A DNA stretch of 10,137 nt from Clostridia bacterium (GCA_900766495.1 CAAFVM010000056.1:1-10137); one strand, 5' to 3'. Shown: positions 1-6,810, counted from the stretch's first letter. Notes: a model not told the origin generated them from the sequence alone. Made by a program: numbers and translations.

Positions 1-34
1 AGAAATTAGGTTTTAGCCAAGGCAAACGACCGAA

Positions 35-54
35 AACGTACTTGACCGTACGTT
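35..54. repeat. Perfect 7-bp inverted repeat with 6-nt loop
   Basis: Arms AACGTAC (35-41) and GTACGTT (48-54) flank the loop TTGACC. No T-run follows, so it does not look like a terminator. It lies in the non-coding start of the window, and positions 1-120 hold no gene I can recognise. It may be part of a dispersed intergenic repeat, but there is no second copy in this window to support that. Confidence 0.4.
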
Positions 55-101
55 GATGGGAGTTTAACGCAGGATAAAACAATTTATTCCCGTAAAAATT
101 A

Positions 102-130
102 TTAGTGATGAAGAATGGAATGCCTATAAT
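102..130 (+). promoter_or_regulatory. Probable promoter of the DXS-like gene
   Basis: A perfect -10 box TATAAT lies at 125-130. The best -35 candidate at 17 bp spacing is TTAGTG (102-107), which is poor. The predicted start near 137 gives a leader of about 22 nt that holds the ribosome binding site AAGGAG at 148-153. Confidence 0.45.
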
Positions 131-158
131 CTTCGTTTTGTTACTATAAGGAGAAATT

Positions 159-1913
159 ATGTATTCCGTTCTCGAAAAAATAAATTCGCCCGCCGACGTA
201 AAAAAACTTAACGTTACCGAACTTGAAACGCTCGCTTCCGACGTGCGCGAAGCGCTTTTTAACCGTCTTACCAAAATAGGCGGGCATTTCGGACCTAACT
301 TCGGTATGGTGGAAGCCGAAATCGCGCTTCATTACGTTTTTAATTCGCCCGTCGATAAATTCGTGTTCGACGTTTCGCACCAAAGCTATACCCACAAAAT
401 TTTAACCGGCAGAAAAGCGGGGTATATCTGCGACGAGCATTTTAAAGACGATTCGGGTTACACCAATCCCGAAGAAAGCGAACACGACTTTTTTAACGTG
501 GGGCATACGTCCACCTCGGTTTCGCTGGCTTCGGGCTTGGCAAAGGCACGCGACCTTATCGGCGGAAGCGAGAATATAATCGCGGTTATAGGCGACGGCT
601 CGCTTTCCGGCGGCGAAGCGTTCGAGGGCTTCGATACGGTTGCCGAACTCAACACGAATATGATAATCGTGGTCAACGATAATCAGCAGTCCATTTCCGA
701 AACCCACGGCGGAATTTATAAAAACCTTAAAGCTCTGCGCGAAAGCAACGGAAAGTGCGAACTTAATATGTTTAAAGCCATCGGTCTGGATTACGTTTAC
801 GAACCCAACGGCAACGACATCGCTTCGCTTATCAAGGTTTTCGAAAGCGTTAAGGACATAAACCACCCGGTTGTGGTGCATATCAACACCAAAAAAGGAA
901 AGGGCTATAAGCTTGCCGAAGATAATAAAGAGGCGTGGCACTGGACTGTTCCTTTCGATAGGGCGACGGGCAAGCCCACCGTGTCGTTTGCGGGCAAATC
1001 GTATGTTTCTGTTGCGCACGATTATATTATGAAGAAAGCCGAAACCGACGAAAAGTTCGTTGTTGTAACCCCGAATATGCCTATGAGCATGGGGCTTGCG
1101 CCCGCGGACAGGCAGAAGCTCGGCAAACAATTCGTAGACGTAGGTATTGCCGAAGAACAAGCCGTGGCTATGGCTTCGGGGCTTGCGCGCGGCGGTGCGA
1201 AACCGCTTGTGGTAACCAATGTTACGTTTATGCAGCGCACCTATGACCAGCTTTCGCACGACCTTTGCATAAACGGCAATCACGCGGTGTTTTTGCTTAA
1301 CTACGCCGCTTTCGACGGGCTTACCGACGTAACCCACCTCGGAATTTTCGGCATTCCCGCGTTTTCAAACATACCTAATCTTGCCGTGCTTTGCCCCACC
1401 TGCGAAAACGAACTTGTAGCCATGCTCGACTGGGCGCTTGACGTAAACGACGCGCCTTGCATGATTTTGTTGCCGGGAAACGCCGTAAAAACCCGCGAAA
1501 AAGCCGACGAATTTGTTTCGCCGCTTAATTACGAAACCGTTTTGGCGGGCGAAAAAGTAGCGATTATAGCGCTCGGCGATTTCTTCGATAAGGGAGCGGA
1601 ACTTGCCTCCGCGATAGAAAAAGAACTCGGTTTTAAGCCCACGCTTATAAATCCCCGTACGGCTTCTTCTCTCGACGAGAAAACGCTCGCTTCGCTTGTT
1701 AACGGGCATAAGCTTGTAATTACGCTTGAAGACGGCGTTAAAGACGGCGGCTTGGGGCAGAAAGTGGCTTCGTATTTCGGCTCGACCGACGTAAAGGTTA
1801 AAAATTACGGTTTGAACAAAGTGTTTTACGACAGGTATAACCCCGCCGAACTTTTGAACGAACTTGGTATTACCACCGAAAAAATGCTTGCCGAAATTAA
1901 AAAAATTATATAA
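159..1913 (+). CDS. 1-deoxy-D-xylulose-5-phosphate synthase family protein (DXS-like, divergent substrate site)
   Basis: This 584-residue thiamine-diphosphate enzyme has the DXS domain order; true DXS is about 620 residues. Cofactor and catalytic elements are visible: GGHFG with H43, DVSHQSY with H74, the GDG...NDN diphosphate/metal motif (145-147 and 173-175), catalytic Glu in GIAEEQA (E332), MQRTYDQ with R360, and TH at 392-393. Aligned from memory to E. coli DXS with a constant offset of 38, residues that contact glyceraldehyde-3-phosphate have changed: Y392 to N354, R420 to Y382, D427 to T389 and R478 to G440. The usual RYPRG motif reads LLPGN. Databases would probably name it dxs, but the acceptor substrate may differ. 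The start is supported by AAGGAG at 148-153, 5 nt before ATG. It is transcribed alone and ends at a hairpin terminator. Family membership is near certain; DXS activity is doubtful. Confidence 0.88.
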   Translation: MYSVLEKINSPADVKKLNVTELETLASDVREALFNRLTKIGGHFGPNFGMVEAEIALHYVFNSPVDKFVFDVSHQSYTHKILTGRKAGYICDEHFKDDSGYTNPEESEHDFFNVGHTSTSVSLASGLAKARDLIGGSENIIAVIGDGSLSGGEAFEGFDTVAELNTNMIIVVNDNQQSISETHGGIYKNLKALRESNGKCELNMFKAIGLDYVYEPNGNDIASLIKVFESVKDINHPVVVHINTKKGKGYKLAEDNKEAWHWTVPFDRATGKPTVSFAGKSYVSVAHDYIMKKAETDEKFVVVTPNMPMSMGLAPADRQKLGKQFVDVGIAEEQAVAMASGLARGGAKPLVVTNVTFMQRTYDQLSHDLCINGNHAVFLLNYAAFDGLTDVTHLGIFGIPAFSNIPNLAVLCPTCENELVAMLDWALDVNDAPCMILLPGNAVKTREKADEFVSPLNYETVLAGEKVAIIALGDFFDKGAELASAIEKELGFKPTLINPRTASSLDEKTLASLVNGHKLVITLEDGVKDGGLGQKVASYFGSTDVKVKNYGLNKVFYDRYNPAELLNELGITTEKMLAEIKKII

Positions 1914-1929
1914 ATTATATAATTTATAT
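1908..1929. repeat. 22-bp perfect AT-only palindrome over the stop codon
   Basis: The 22 bases read identically on both strands and contain only A and T. The palindrome spans the TAA of the DXS-like gene (1911-1913) and sits just before the GC-containing terminator hairpin. It could extrude weakly as a cruciform, or simply be AT-rich 3' sequence. Confidence 0.6.
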
Positions 1930-1940
1930 TAAAATCAAAA

Positions 1941-1982
1941 CTCGTCTATATGCCGTTAACGGGCTTATAGACGAGCTTTTTT
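1941..1982. terminator. Bidirectional intrinsic terminator between the DXS-like gene and trmO
   Basis: A 10-bp perfect stem, CTCGTCTATA (1941-1950) with TATAGACGAG (1966-1975), is followed by T6 at 1977-1982. Above the stem lie one T/T mismatch, a 3-bp inner stem GCC/GGC and the loop GTTAACG. On the minus strand the hairpin is followed by TTTTGATTTTAA, so it can also end trmO. Its architecture and loop recur in the terminator at 9981-10023. Confidence 0.88.
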
Positions 1983-2018
1983 GCTTTTATAGGTAAACTG
2001 GAACTTGATTTTTGGCGG

Positions 2019-2699
2019 TTATTCTATTTCGATAACGGTTAAAACTCCGCCTGAAACGGTGAACGTAACGTCGCGGTTAAAAAACTTCATTTTATAAATT
2101 TCTCCGTCTTCGTCGTAAGCGGGGCGTGGGTCTTGCGCAAGGCATTCTTCAAGCGCGATTTTTTTATCTTCGGGCAAAACGCTTTTAGTTTTTTCGGTAA
2201 AAACTACTTTAAGAGGGGCGGGTGCGTTGCCGTCGGAAAAACCGCCGTGAGCGTCGATATGCATATCGCAATATTTAATATAAGGCTTAACGTCGTAAAT
2301 AGGGGTGCCGTTTAAAATATCGGCTCCGCCCACGCGCAGGTAAACGCCGTATTCGTCGTTTTTTTCAACGCCCAGAAGTTTTACCGAAGAAAGCCCCAAC
2401 GAGTTAGGGCGGAACGGCGAACGGGTGGCGAAAACGCCCACGCGGGTATTGCCACCGAGGCGTGGCGGGCGAACCGTAGGCGAAAATTTTTGCGTGTGCG
2501 CTTTTGAAAAATCGAAAATAAGCCACAAATAGTTATAGCGTTCTATTTCGCGCAGCGCGGCAGGGTCGCGGAACTCGGACGTAAAAATAACCAGCGCTTC
2601 CGACGACGGCGAAAGTCCGCTTTGGCGGGGAATGCCGAATTTTTCGTTGAAATCGCTTTTTATATAGGCAATGGGTTTAATAATTCTTTCGTCTTCCAC
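2019..2699 (-). CDS. trmO: tRNA (adenine(37)-N6)-methyltransferase TrmO (TsaA/YaeB family)
   Basis: TrmO uses S-adenosylmethionine to N6-methylate the threonylcarbamoyl-adenosine t6A at position 37 of ANN-decoding tRNAs, giving m6t6A. This 226-residue protein shows the hallmarks of the UPF0066 beta-barrel domain: EKFGIPRQSGL (19-29), YLWLIF (57-62), RPPRLGGNTRVGVFATRSPF (77-96) and DILNGTPIYDVKPY (127-140). The short C-terminal domain is also present, with AQDPRPAY (188-195) and a final beta-rich segment, so the protein looks full length. It starts at GTG (2699-2697); AAAAGGTG lies 6 nt upstream on the minus strand, and no upstream ATG fits the family N-terminus. It is a single-gene unit, divergent from the nucleotidyltransferase gene and convergent with the DXS-like gene. 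Nothing looks broken. Confidence 0.95.
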   Translation of the reverse strand: MEDERIIKPIAYIKSDFNEKFGIPRQSGLSPSSEALVIFTSEFRDPAALREIERYNYLWLIFDFSKAHTQKFSPTVRPPRLGGNTRVGVFATRSPFRPNSLGLSSVKLLGVEKNDEYGVYLRVGGADILNGTPIYDVKPYIKYCDMHIDAHGGFSDGNAPAPLKVVFTEKTKSVLPEDKKIALEECLAQDPRPAYDEDGEIYKMKFFNRDVTFTVSGGVLTVIEIE

Positions 2700-2734
2700 T
2701 TAAAACACCTTTTGAAGCGCAAAAAAACAGATTA

Positions 2735-2823
2735 GCGCCGATTTCTGCGGTTTTGTAAACATATTATATCGCTTTTTTGTTAAAAATCAAACCAAAACGC
2801 GCGCTAAAACTTAAAATCGGCGC
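2735..2823. repeat. 10-bp inverted repeat bracketing the trmO promoter
   Basis: GCGCCGATTT (2735-2744) and its exact reverse complement AAATCGGCGC (2814-2823) are 69 bp apart in the divergent intergenic region. One arm is just downstream of the trmO -10 box. The other is 6 bp upstream of the -35 box of the opposite gene. It could be an operator pair or chance; no regulator gene is adjacent. Confidence 0.45.
2763..2790 (-). promoter_or_regulatory. Probable trmO promoter
   Basis: On the minus strand, TTGATT (2790-2785) and a perfect TATAAT (2768-2763) are separated by 16 bp. The predicted start near 2756 gives a leader of about 56 nt before the GTG at 2699. Confidence 0.6.
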
Positions 2824-2829
2824 AAGCGT

Positions 2830-2859
2830 TTGACTTTTACGCCCCTAAAATGTTATTAT
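2830..2859 (+). promoter_or_regulatory. Probable promoter of the nucleotidyltransferase gene, extended -10
   Basis: TTGACT (2830-2835) and TATTAT (2854-2859) are 18 bp apart, and a TG at 2851-2852 makes an extended -10. The predicted start near 2866 falls inside the ribosome binding site AAGGAG (2865-2870), so either the leader is very short or another start site is used. Confidence 0.5.
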
Positions 2860-2876
2860 TTAACAAGGAGAACAGT

Positions 2877-4103
2877 ATGAACGACATTTGCCGCCTTGCG
2901 CTTGATTTAATAGCTTTTCGCGTTTTCGAAAAACCGCTTTCCGCCGATGTGAAATTCAGCCGCGAAACTTTGCGTAAATTGTTCGGATTTTCCCGCTCGC
3001 ACGATGTTGACAATATAGTGGGTTCGGCGCTTTTAAACGTTAAAGCGTTCGATTGCATTGCCGACGAAAACGATAAGAGCGGAGAAGCCGAAGAAAATGA
3101 ACGGGCGGAAAATGTTAAAAACGACGAAAAAGCCGCGTTCGAAAACAGCGTGTTCACGTCGGTTTACAGGTGCGAAAATTTTAAAGCCGAATTGAACGAC
3201 GTGGCAGCGGTTTTTGAAAAAGAAAAAATAGAAAACATTCCGCTTAAAGGTTCAATTCTTCGTAAGTATTACCCCGACGAATGGTTAAGAACAAGTTGCG
3301 ATATTGATATTCTTGTTAAGGATAATTGTCTTGAAAGTGCGGTTAACGCGCTTATAGGCGGACTTTCGTATAAATTTAAACAGCGCAGCGAGCATGACGT
3401 GTCGCTTTTTTCGCCGTCGGGCGTGCATATAGAACTGCACTATACTTTAACGGGCGACGAGGTAAACGAGAAAAGTTCAGCCGTTTTAAATAATGTGTGG
3501 AATTACGTTTTGCCGTGTTCTTCTTACGAAAAAAAGCTTACGAACGAATTGTTTTATTTTTACCACATAGCGCATATGGCGAAGCATTTCGCTTTGGGCG
3601 GTTGCGGCGTTCGTCCGTTTATCGACCTTAAAATAATGAACGATAAGTTTGTTTTAAACCGAAAACAACTTGACGAAATGCTTAACGAGGGCGGACTGAA
3701 AAAGTTTGAAGAAGCGGCGGTTAAACTTTCGCGTTTGTGGTTTGAAAACGGCGAAGATAAAGAAAGTTTCGGCGAAGAAATTTATGTAATGAGCGACTAT
3801 ATTTTATATTCGGGCGTTTACGGAAGCGCCGAAAACCGCGTTATGGTTTCGCAAAAGAAAAAGGGAGGCAAGTTCGGGTATGCAATGTCGCGCATATTTT
3901 TGCCTTATTCGGTTATGAAAAAAATGCACCCGGTTTTAGAAAAACACAAATGGCTTTTGCCTTGGTTCGAGGTGCGGCGGTGGTTTGTTATTCTGTTCGA
4001 CGGCAGGGCGAAAAGCGCGATGCAAGAACTTAAATACAACGAAATCGCAGACTTGCAGGCGGGCGAAAAATACCGCGATATGATGAACAAACTTGAACTG
4101 TAA
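2877..4103 (+). CDS. Nucleotidyltransferase family protein (PF14907-like)
   Basis: This 408-residue protein has the nucleotidyltransferase-fold signature of the uncharacterised PF14907 family: LKGSILRKYYPDEWLR (123-138) followed by the metal-binding pair in CDIDILV (D142, D144), then VHIELHYTL (183-191), which corresponds to the third acidic strand. A helical His-rich segment follows (YHIAHMAKH, 229-237; RPFIDLKIM, 246-254), with a basic and aromatic C-terminus. Residues 62-90 are a very charged, Glu/Lys/Asp-rich insertion. Members are often found beside glycan, peptide-modification or toxin-antitoxin genes, but here the gene stands alone, so its substrate is unknown. I chose ATG 2877 because AAGGAG lies at 2865-2870, 6 nt upstream. 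The in-frame ATG at 2850 lies upstream of the predicted -10 box. Confidence 0.8.
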   Translation: MNDICRLALDLIAFRVFEKPLSADVKFSRETLRKLFGFSRSHDVDNIVGSALLNVKAFDCIADENDKSGEAEENERAENVKNDEKAAFENSVFTSVYRCENFKAELNDVAAVFEKEKIENIPLKGSILRKYYPDEWLRTSCDIDILVKDNCLESAVNALIGGLSYKFKQRSEHDVSLFSPSGVHIELHYTLTGDEVNEKSSAVLNNVWNYVLPCSSYEKKLTNELFYFYHIAHMAKHFALGGCGVRPFIDLKIMNDKFVLNRKQLDEMLNEGGLKKFEEAAVKLSRLWFENGEDKESFGEEIYVMSDYILYSGVYGSAENRVMVSQKKKGGKFGYAMSRIFLPYSVMKKMHPVLEKHKWLLPWFEVRRWFVILFDGRAKSAMQELKYNEIADLQAGEKYRDMMNKLEL

Positions 4104-4114
4104 AATAAAAAAGC

Positions 4115-4143
4115 CGTCTATAAGTCCGTTAACTGCATGTTAA
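4115..4143 (+). repeat. Half copy of the terminator-type hairpin family
   Basis: The 19 bases at 4115-4133 match 1943-1960 (left arm and loop of the first terminator) with one mismatch and one extra base, ending in CCGTTAAC. The expected right arm is missing. Instead TTAAC (4129-4133) pairs with GTTAA (4139-4143) in a weak 5-bp hairpin. It looks like a decayed or recombined copy. Confidence 0.5.
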
Positions 4144-4151
4144 TAAAAATA

Positions 4152-4190
4152 AAAACGCCTTAACTCGTAATCAGGTTAAAGCGTTTTTTT
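4152..4190. terminator. Bidirectional intrinsic terminator between convergent genes
   Basis: AACGC (4154-4158) pairs with GCGTT (4181-4185) and TTAAC (4160-4164) with GTTAA (4175-4179), separated by one mismatch; the loop is 10 nt. A T-run follows on the plus strand (4184-4190), and an A-rich stretch upstream gives a T-rich tail on the minus strand. It therefore serves both the nucleotidyltransferase gene and the minus-strand HAD gene. Confidence 0.85.
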
Positions 4191-4210
4191 GTTGCTTAAA
4201 AAATGTTACT

Positions 4211-4861
4211 TTAAAATAAATATTTGTTTAAATCGGTTACGTGCGCGGCAAAATTTTTGCACGAGCTTTTCATTGTTTCGGCTACGGTTTGCCCCTCATG
4301 CGCCCAGCCCGCGCCTATAAAATCTACGCCCGCGGCGTTTGCCATAACCATTCCGGGCTTTAAGTCGTCAATCATAACCAGCTGACTTGCCGAAAGATTG
4401 TAAGTTTGCATTATTTTAAAAAGCGGATAGGGGTTGGGTTTTCTTTCTTCTTCCGGCTCGTCCCAACCGAAAATCATGTCGGGCAGGGGCAATCGGTTCT
4501 TCTCGTAGTCGCGCAGAATATACTTTTTAAACGAGTGCGAAACTACGCAGATTTTTCCGCCGCCGGCTTTAAAATCGCAAATAATTTGTTTAATTCCGTC
4601 GTAGGCTTTAGGGACCCGTTCGGCGCAAAACTTTTGCCAGTTTTCAAGTTGCAGTTGCATTTCTTCTTCTGAAAAGCCTAAAACTTTATAGCAAAGCTCC
4701 GAAAACCCGGGGTCGTAATTGAGTTCGAAATACTCTTCCAAATTCATTTTTACGTCAGGGCGGATTTGTTTTAACAGGCTTGAAAAGGCAGGAAAGTGTA
4801 CGGTAGCGGTGCTGTTTACCACGGTGTCGTCGTGGTCAAGCACCAAACATTTATATTTCAT
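4211..4861 (-). CDS. HAD-family hydrolase (probable phosphatase, subfamily I)
   Basis: This 216-residue haloacid-dehalogenase-fold enzyme has all four motifs: LDHDDT (D9 nucleophile, D11 acid/base), VVSHS (S108), ERKPNP (K141) and MIDDLKPG (D165, D166). Residues 18-100 form the helical cap expected of phosphoglycolate phosphatase or beta-phosphoglucomutase-like members. The substrate cannot be read from the sequence. It follows the methyltransferase gene by 15 nt (4862-4876) on the same strand, which suggests cotranscription. No Shine-Dalgarno sequence precedes its ATG (upstream bases are CAAACAAAAATT), so translation may depend on ribosomes finishing the upstream gene. The gene ends about 20 bp from a bidirectional terminator. 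Cytosolic; no signal peptide or membrane segment. Confidence 0.87.
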   Translation of the reverse strand: MKYKCLVLDHDDTVVNSTATVHFPAFSSLLKQIRPDVKMNLEEYFELNYDPGFSELCYKVLGFSEEEMQLQLENWQKFCAERVPKAYDGIKQIICDFKAGGGKICVVSHSFKKYILRDYEKNRLPLPDMIFGWDEPEEERKPNPYPLFKIMQTYNLSASQLVMIDDLKPGMVMANAAGVDFIGAGWAHEGQTVAETMKSSCKNFAAHVTDLNKYLF

Positions 4862-4876
4862 AATTTTTGTTTGCGG

Positions 4877-6751
4877 TTATGCTTTCAGTATTGCTTCGGT
4901 AATGGCAACGACGTCGTGATTGTGCGATGCGCTCATAAGTCCGAACAACCAAAGCAGTTTTAAAAGGTCGTCGGCGTTGCTTTTTGTAAGCGTGAGGGCG
5001 GCGGTCTGATTTTTAGCGGCGATGTGTCCGATGAGTTCCGAAGTAGCCGATAACAGGCTTATAGGCACACATACGTATAACATTGCCTGAATGCCGGAAG
5101 CGTGTTGTTGTTCGCGCACGGTTATTTCCGCCGTCATTCCGCCGCTTAATTTGTATGTTAAAGTGGGGTATTCTGCGGTTGAGGTAGAAAACGTAAGTCC
5201 GCCTATGTCGGCGCTGCCGGCTTTGCTGCGCTTGGGCTGAAATTCGGGGCGGTTTTCAATAAAATCTTCGCTGTTTACGTTTTTTAACTTATCGTAAAGC
5301 TCGCGCAGTTCTTTTTGAGTTATAGCGCCAAGTTTGTAAAGCTCGAAAATATAGTAAGAAAGTTCGTAAACGGTTTTCTTTTTTCCGTTTGCGGCTTTAA
5401 AAACTATTTCGGCGTTCTTTTGTTCTTCGTCGTTGAGTTTATTAAGGGGAATATCGTAACCTATCTGCCATTCGACATAGCAGTCGGGGGTAAAATTCTG
5501 TCGTCTCGTGTAAACCCTCGAGCCGAAAAGTTGCCCTTTGCTTCTGGCTTTCACGCGGAACTTGCCCGTATGTTTGGTTAGCGGAATTTGAACTTTTATT
5601 TCGGGTTTGTTATGTTTTTGCAGATTGAACGAACCCTCTTTATAACCGAATAATTTTTCGAAATAACGGTCTATAAGCGCGTAATCGGCACTTTCGGTAA
5701 ATGCGGGCGCCATATTTTTAAGCCACGGGTGCTTTGAAACGCTTTTAGTCATAAAAACGTTTTTTACGGGTTGGAACGCCTCGTTGCTTATAAATACGTC
5801 GCAATTACCCAGGTAATAGGGCAAAAGGTCTACGTAATCTTTAAAATTATCTACGTAAGAATAATATTCGAAACGCGCGGGGTCTACTACCACGGCGTTG
5901 GCAATGGGTTCGCGAATAAACGTGCGGCTGCGCTTTAAAGCGTTCACGTCGCGCATGGTGTAAAACAAAATATCGTTTTCGGTTGCGTTGCCCTGCGGAT
6001 ATTTCTGCACGTAGTTGGCAATGGAATCGGCGTTTACCTTAAAATTTTTTCCGTCGATGGTTACGTATGTAAAGTTAAGCGCTTCGTCGTAAGTCATTCC
6101 GTTTTCGTCGCGCTTGTAAAACGCCAGAATTATGGGGAAGCCGTTTGTTTTCGAGGTGGAATTGAACCCCTGGCTGTTCACCACGCAATGGTCTATGAGT
6201 TTATAATTTTTATAAAACCTTTTAAGGCAATTAAAGTTCGCCCGTTTAATAAGGTAAGAAAGCGGATGCAGAACGCCAACGTAATCGGCTTTAATCTTGT
6301 CGTATGAAAGCAGGAACGAAGAACCGAGGTCGCGGGTTTTCAAATCGTCGTCGATTTCGCAGGGGGTGGCGTTTTTTATGCTGCTTTTCACCTGCGAGGT
6401 CACGTCGTTATACGGCGGATTGCCCACGATTATTATTTTCTCGTCCTCTTTAAGCCCCACGCTTTCGCGCGTGAAGTTTTTAAGCGAGTTGCAAACGTAA
6501 TACGCCGAATTTTCGTCGAGGGAACGCGCGGTGTTCACGGCGGTTTCGTCAATATCGCACCCCACGGTTTTGCGCCCGTTTAAAGCAACCAAAAAGGCGC
6601 CGTATCCGCACGAGGTATCGACGAAAGTATAGCTTTCCGCGTTTTTCACGTTGCGGTCTGCCATTTCTATAATTTTGTTAATGAACTCCTCGGGGGTGTA
6701 AAAACAGCCCAGATTAGTCATATCGTTTTTAGATAAATGATTCTGTTCCAT
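4877..6751 (-). CDS. Solitary N6-adenine DNA methyltransferase (NPPY type) with long unassigned C-terminus
   Basis: From ATG 6751 the protein has 624 residues (631 from an in-frame ATG at 6772; residue numbers use the longer form). The class I SAM-dependent adenine methyltransferase motifs are clear: LGCFYTP (21-27, motif X-like), VDTSCGYGAF (51-60, motif I), GCDID (71-75) and the catalytic GNPPYND (117-123, motif IV). It should transfer a methyl group to N6 of adenine in an unknown target site. Residues from about 380 to 631 are not assigned. They include a basic segment (400-427), PDCYVEWQIGYD (429-440) and a distinct final domain from about 520. No separate endonuclease gene is nearby. I chose 6751 because a minus-strand promoter, TTGACA-N18-TAAACT, has its -10 at 6768-6763, overlapping the upstream ATG. 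Neither start has a Shine-Dalgarno sequence. Confidence 0.85.
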   Translation of the reverse strand: MEQNHLSKNDMTNLGCFYTPEEFINKIIEMADRNVKNAESYTFVDTSCGYGAFLVALNGRKTVGCDIDETAVNTARSLDENSAYYVCNSLKNFTRESVGLKEDEKIIIVGNPPYNDVTSQVKSSIKNATPCEIDDDLKTRDLGSSFLLSYDKIKADYVGVLHPLSYLIKRANFNCLKRFYKNYKLIDHCVVNSQGFNSTSKTNGFPIILAFYKRDENGMTYDEALNFTYVTIDGKNFKVNADSIANYVQKYPQGNATENDILFYTMRDVNALKRSRTFIREPIANAVVVDPARFEYYSYVDNFKDYVDLLPYYLGNCDVFISNEAFQPVKNVFMTKSVSKHPWLKNMAPAFTESADYALIDRYFEKLFGYKEGSFNLQKHNKPEIKVQIPLTKHTGKFRVKARSKGQLFGSRVYTRRQNFTPDCYVEWQIGYDIPLNKLNDEEQKNAEIVFKAANGKKKTVYELSYYIFELYKLGAITQKELRELYDKLKNVNSEDFIENRPEFQPKRSKAGSADIGGLTFSTSTAEYPTLTYKLSGGMTAEITVREQQHASGIQAMLYVCVPISLLSATSELIGHIAAKNQTAALTLTKSNADDLLKLLWLFGLMSASHNHDVVAITEAILKA

Positions 6752-6762
6752 AATATATTTTA

Positions 6763-6792
6763 AGTTTAACATATCGCGCGCGCGTTTGTCAA
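6763..6792 (-). promoter_or_regulatory. Promoter of the DNA methyltransferase gene
   Basis: A perfect -35 TTGACA (6792-6787) and TAAACT (6768-6763, four of six consensus bases) are 18 bp apart on the minus strand. The spacer contains an alternating (CG)5 tract at 6775-6784. The predicted start near 6756 is only about 5 nt before ATG 6751, so the mRNA would be nearly leaderless. Confidence 0.55.
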
Positions 6793-6810
6793 GCGGGCGG
6801 GGCGATTTGC

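Noticed and set aside
402..1337. Long antisense open frame (311 codons) opposite the DXS-like gene
   Set aside because: It lies wholly inside a recognisable gene. Its product is rich in Arg, His, Phe and Val with no family resemblance, as expected of an antisense shadow, and it lacks a ribosome binding site.
2850..2876. Earlier in-frame ATG for the nucleotidyltransferase gene
   Set aside because: The ATG at 2850 overlaps the extended -10 region and has no ribosome binding site. ATG 2877 has AAGGAG at the right distance.
4211..6772. Complete restriction-modification system
   Set aside because: The partner of the methyltransferase is a HAD phosphatase with all four HAD motifs, not an endonuclease. 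No other nuclease gene is in the window, though a fused nuclease in the C-terminus cannot be excluded.
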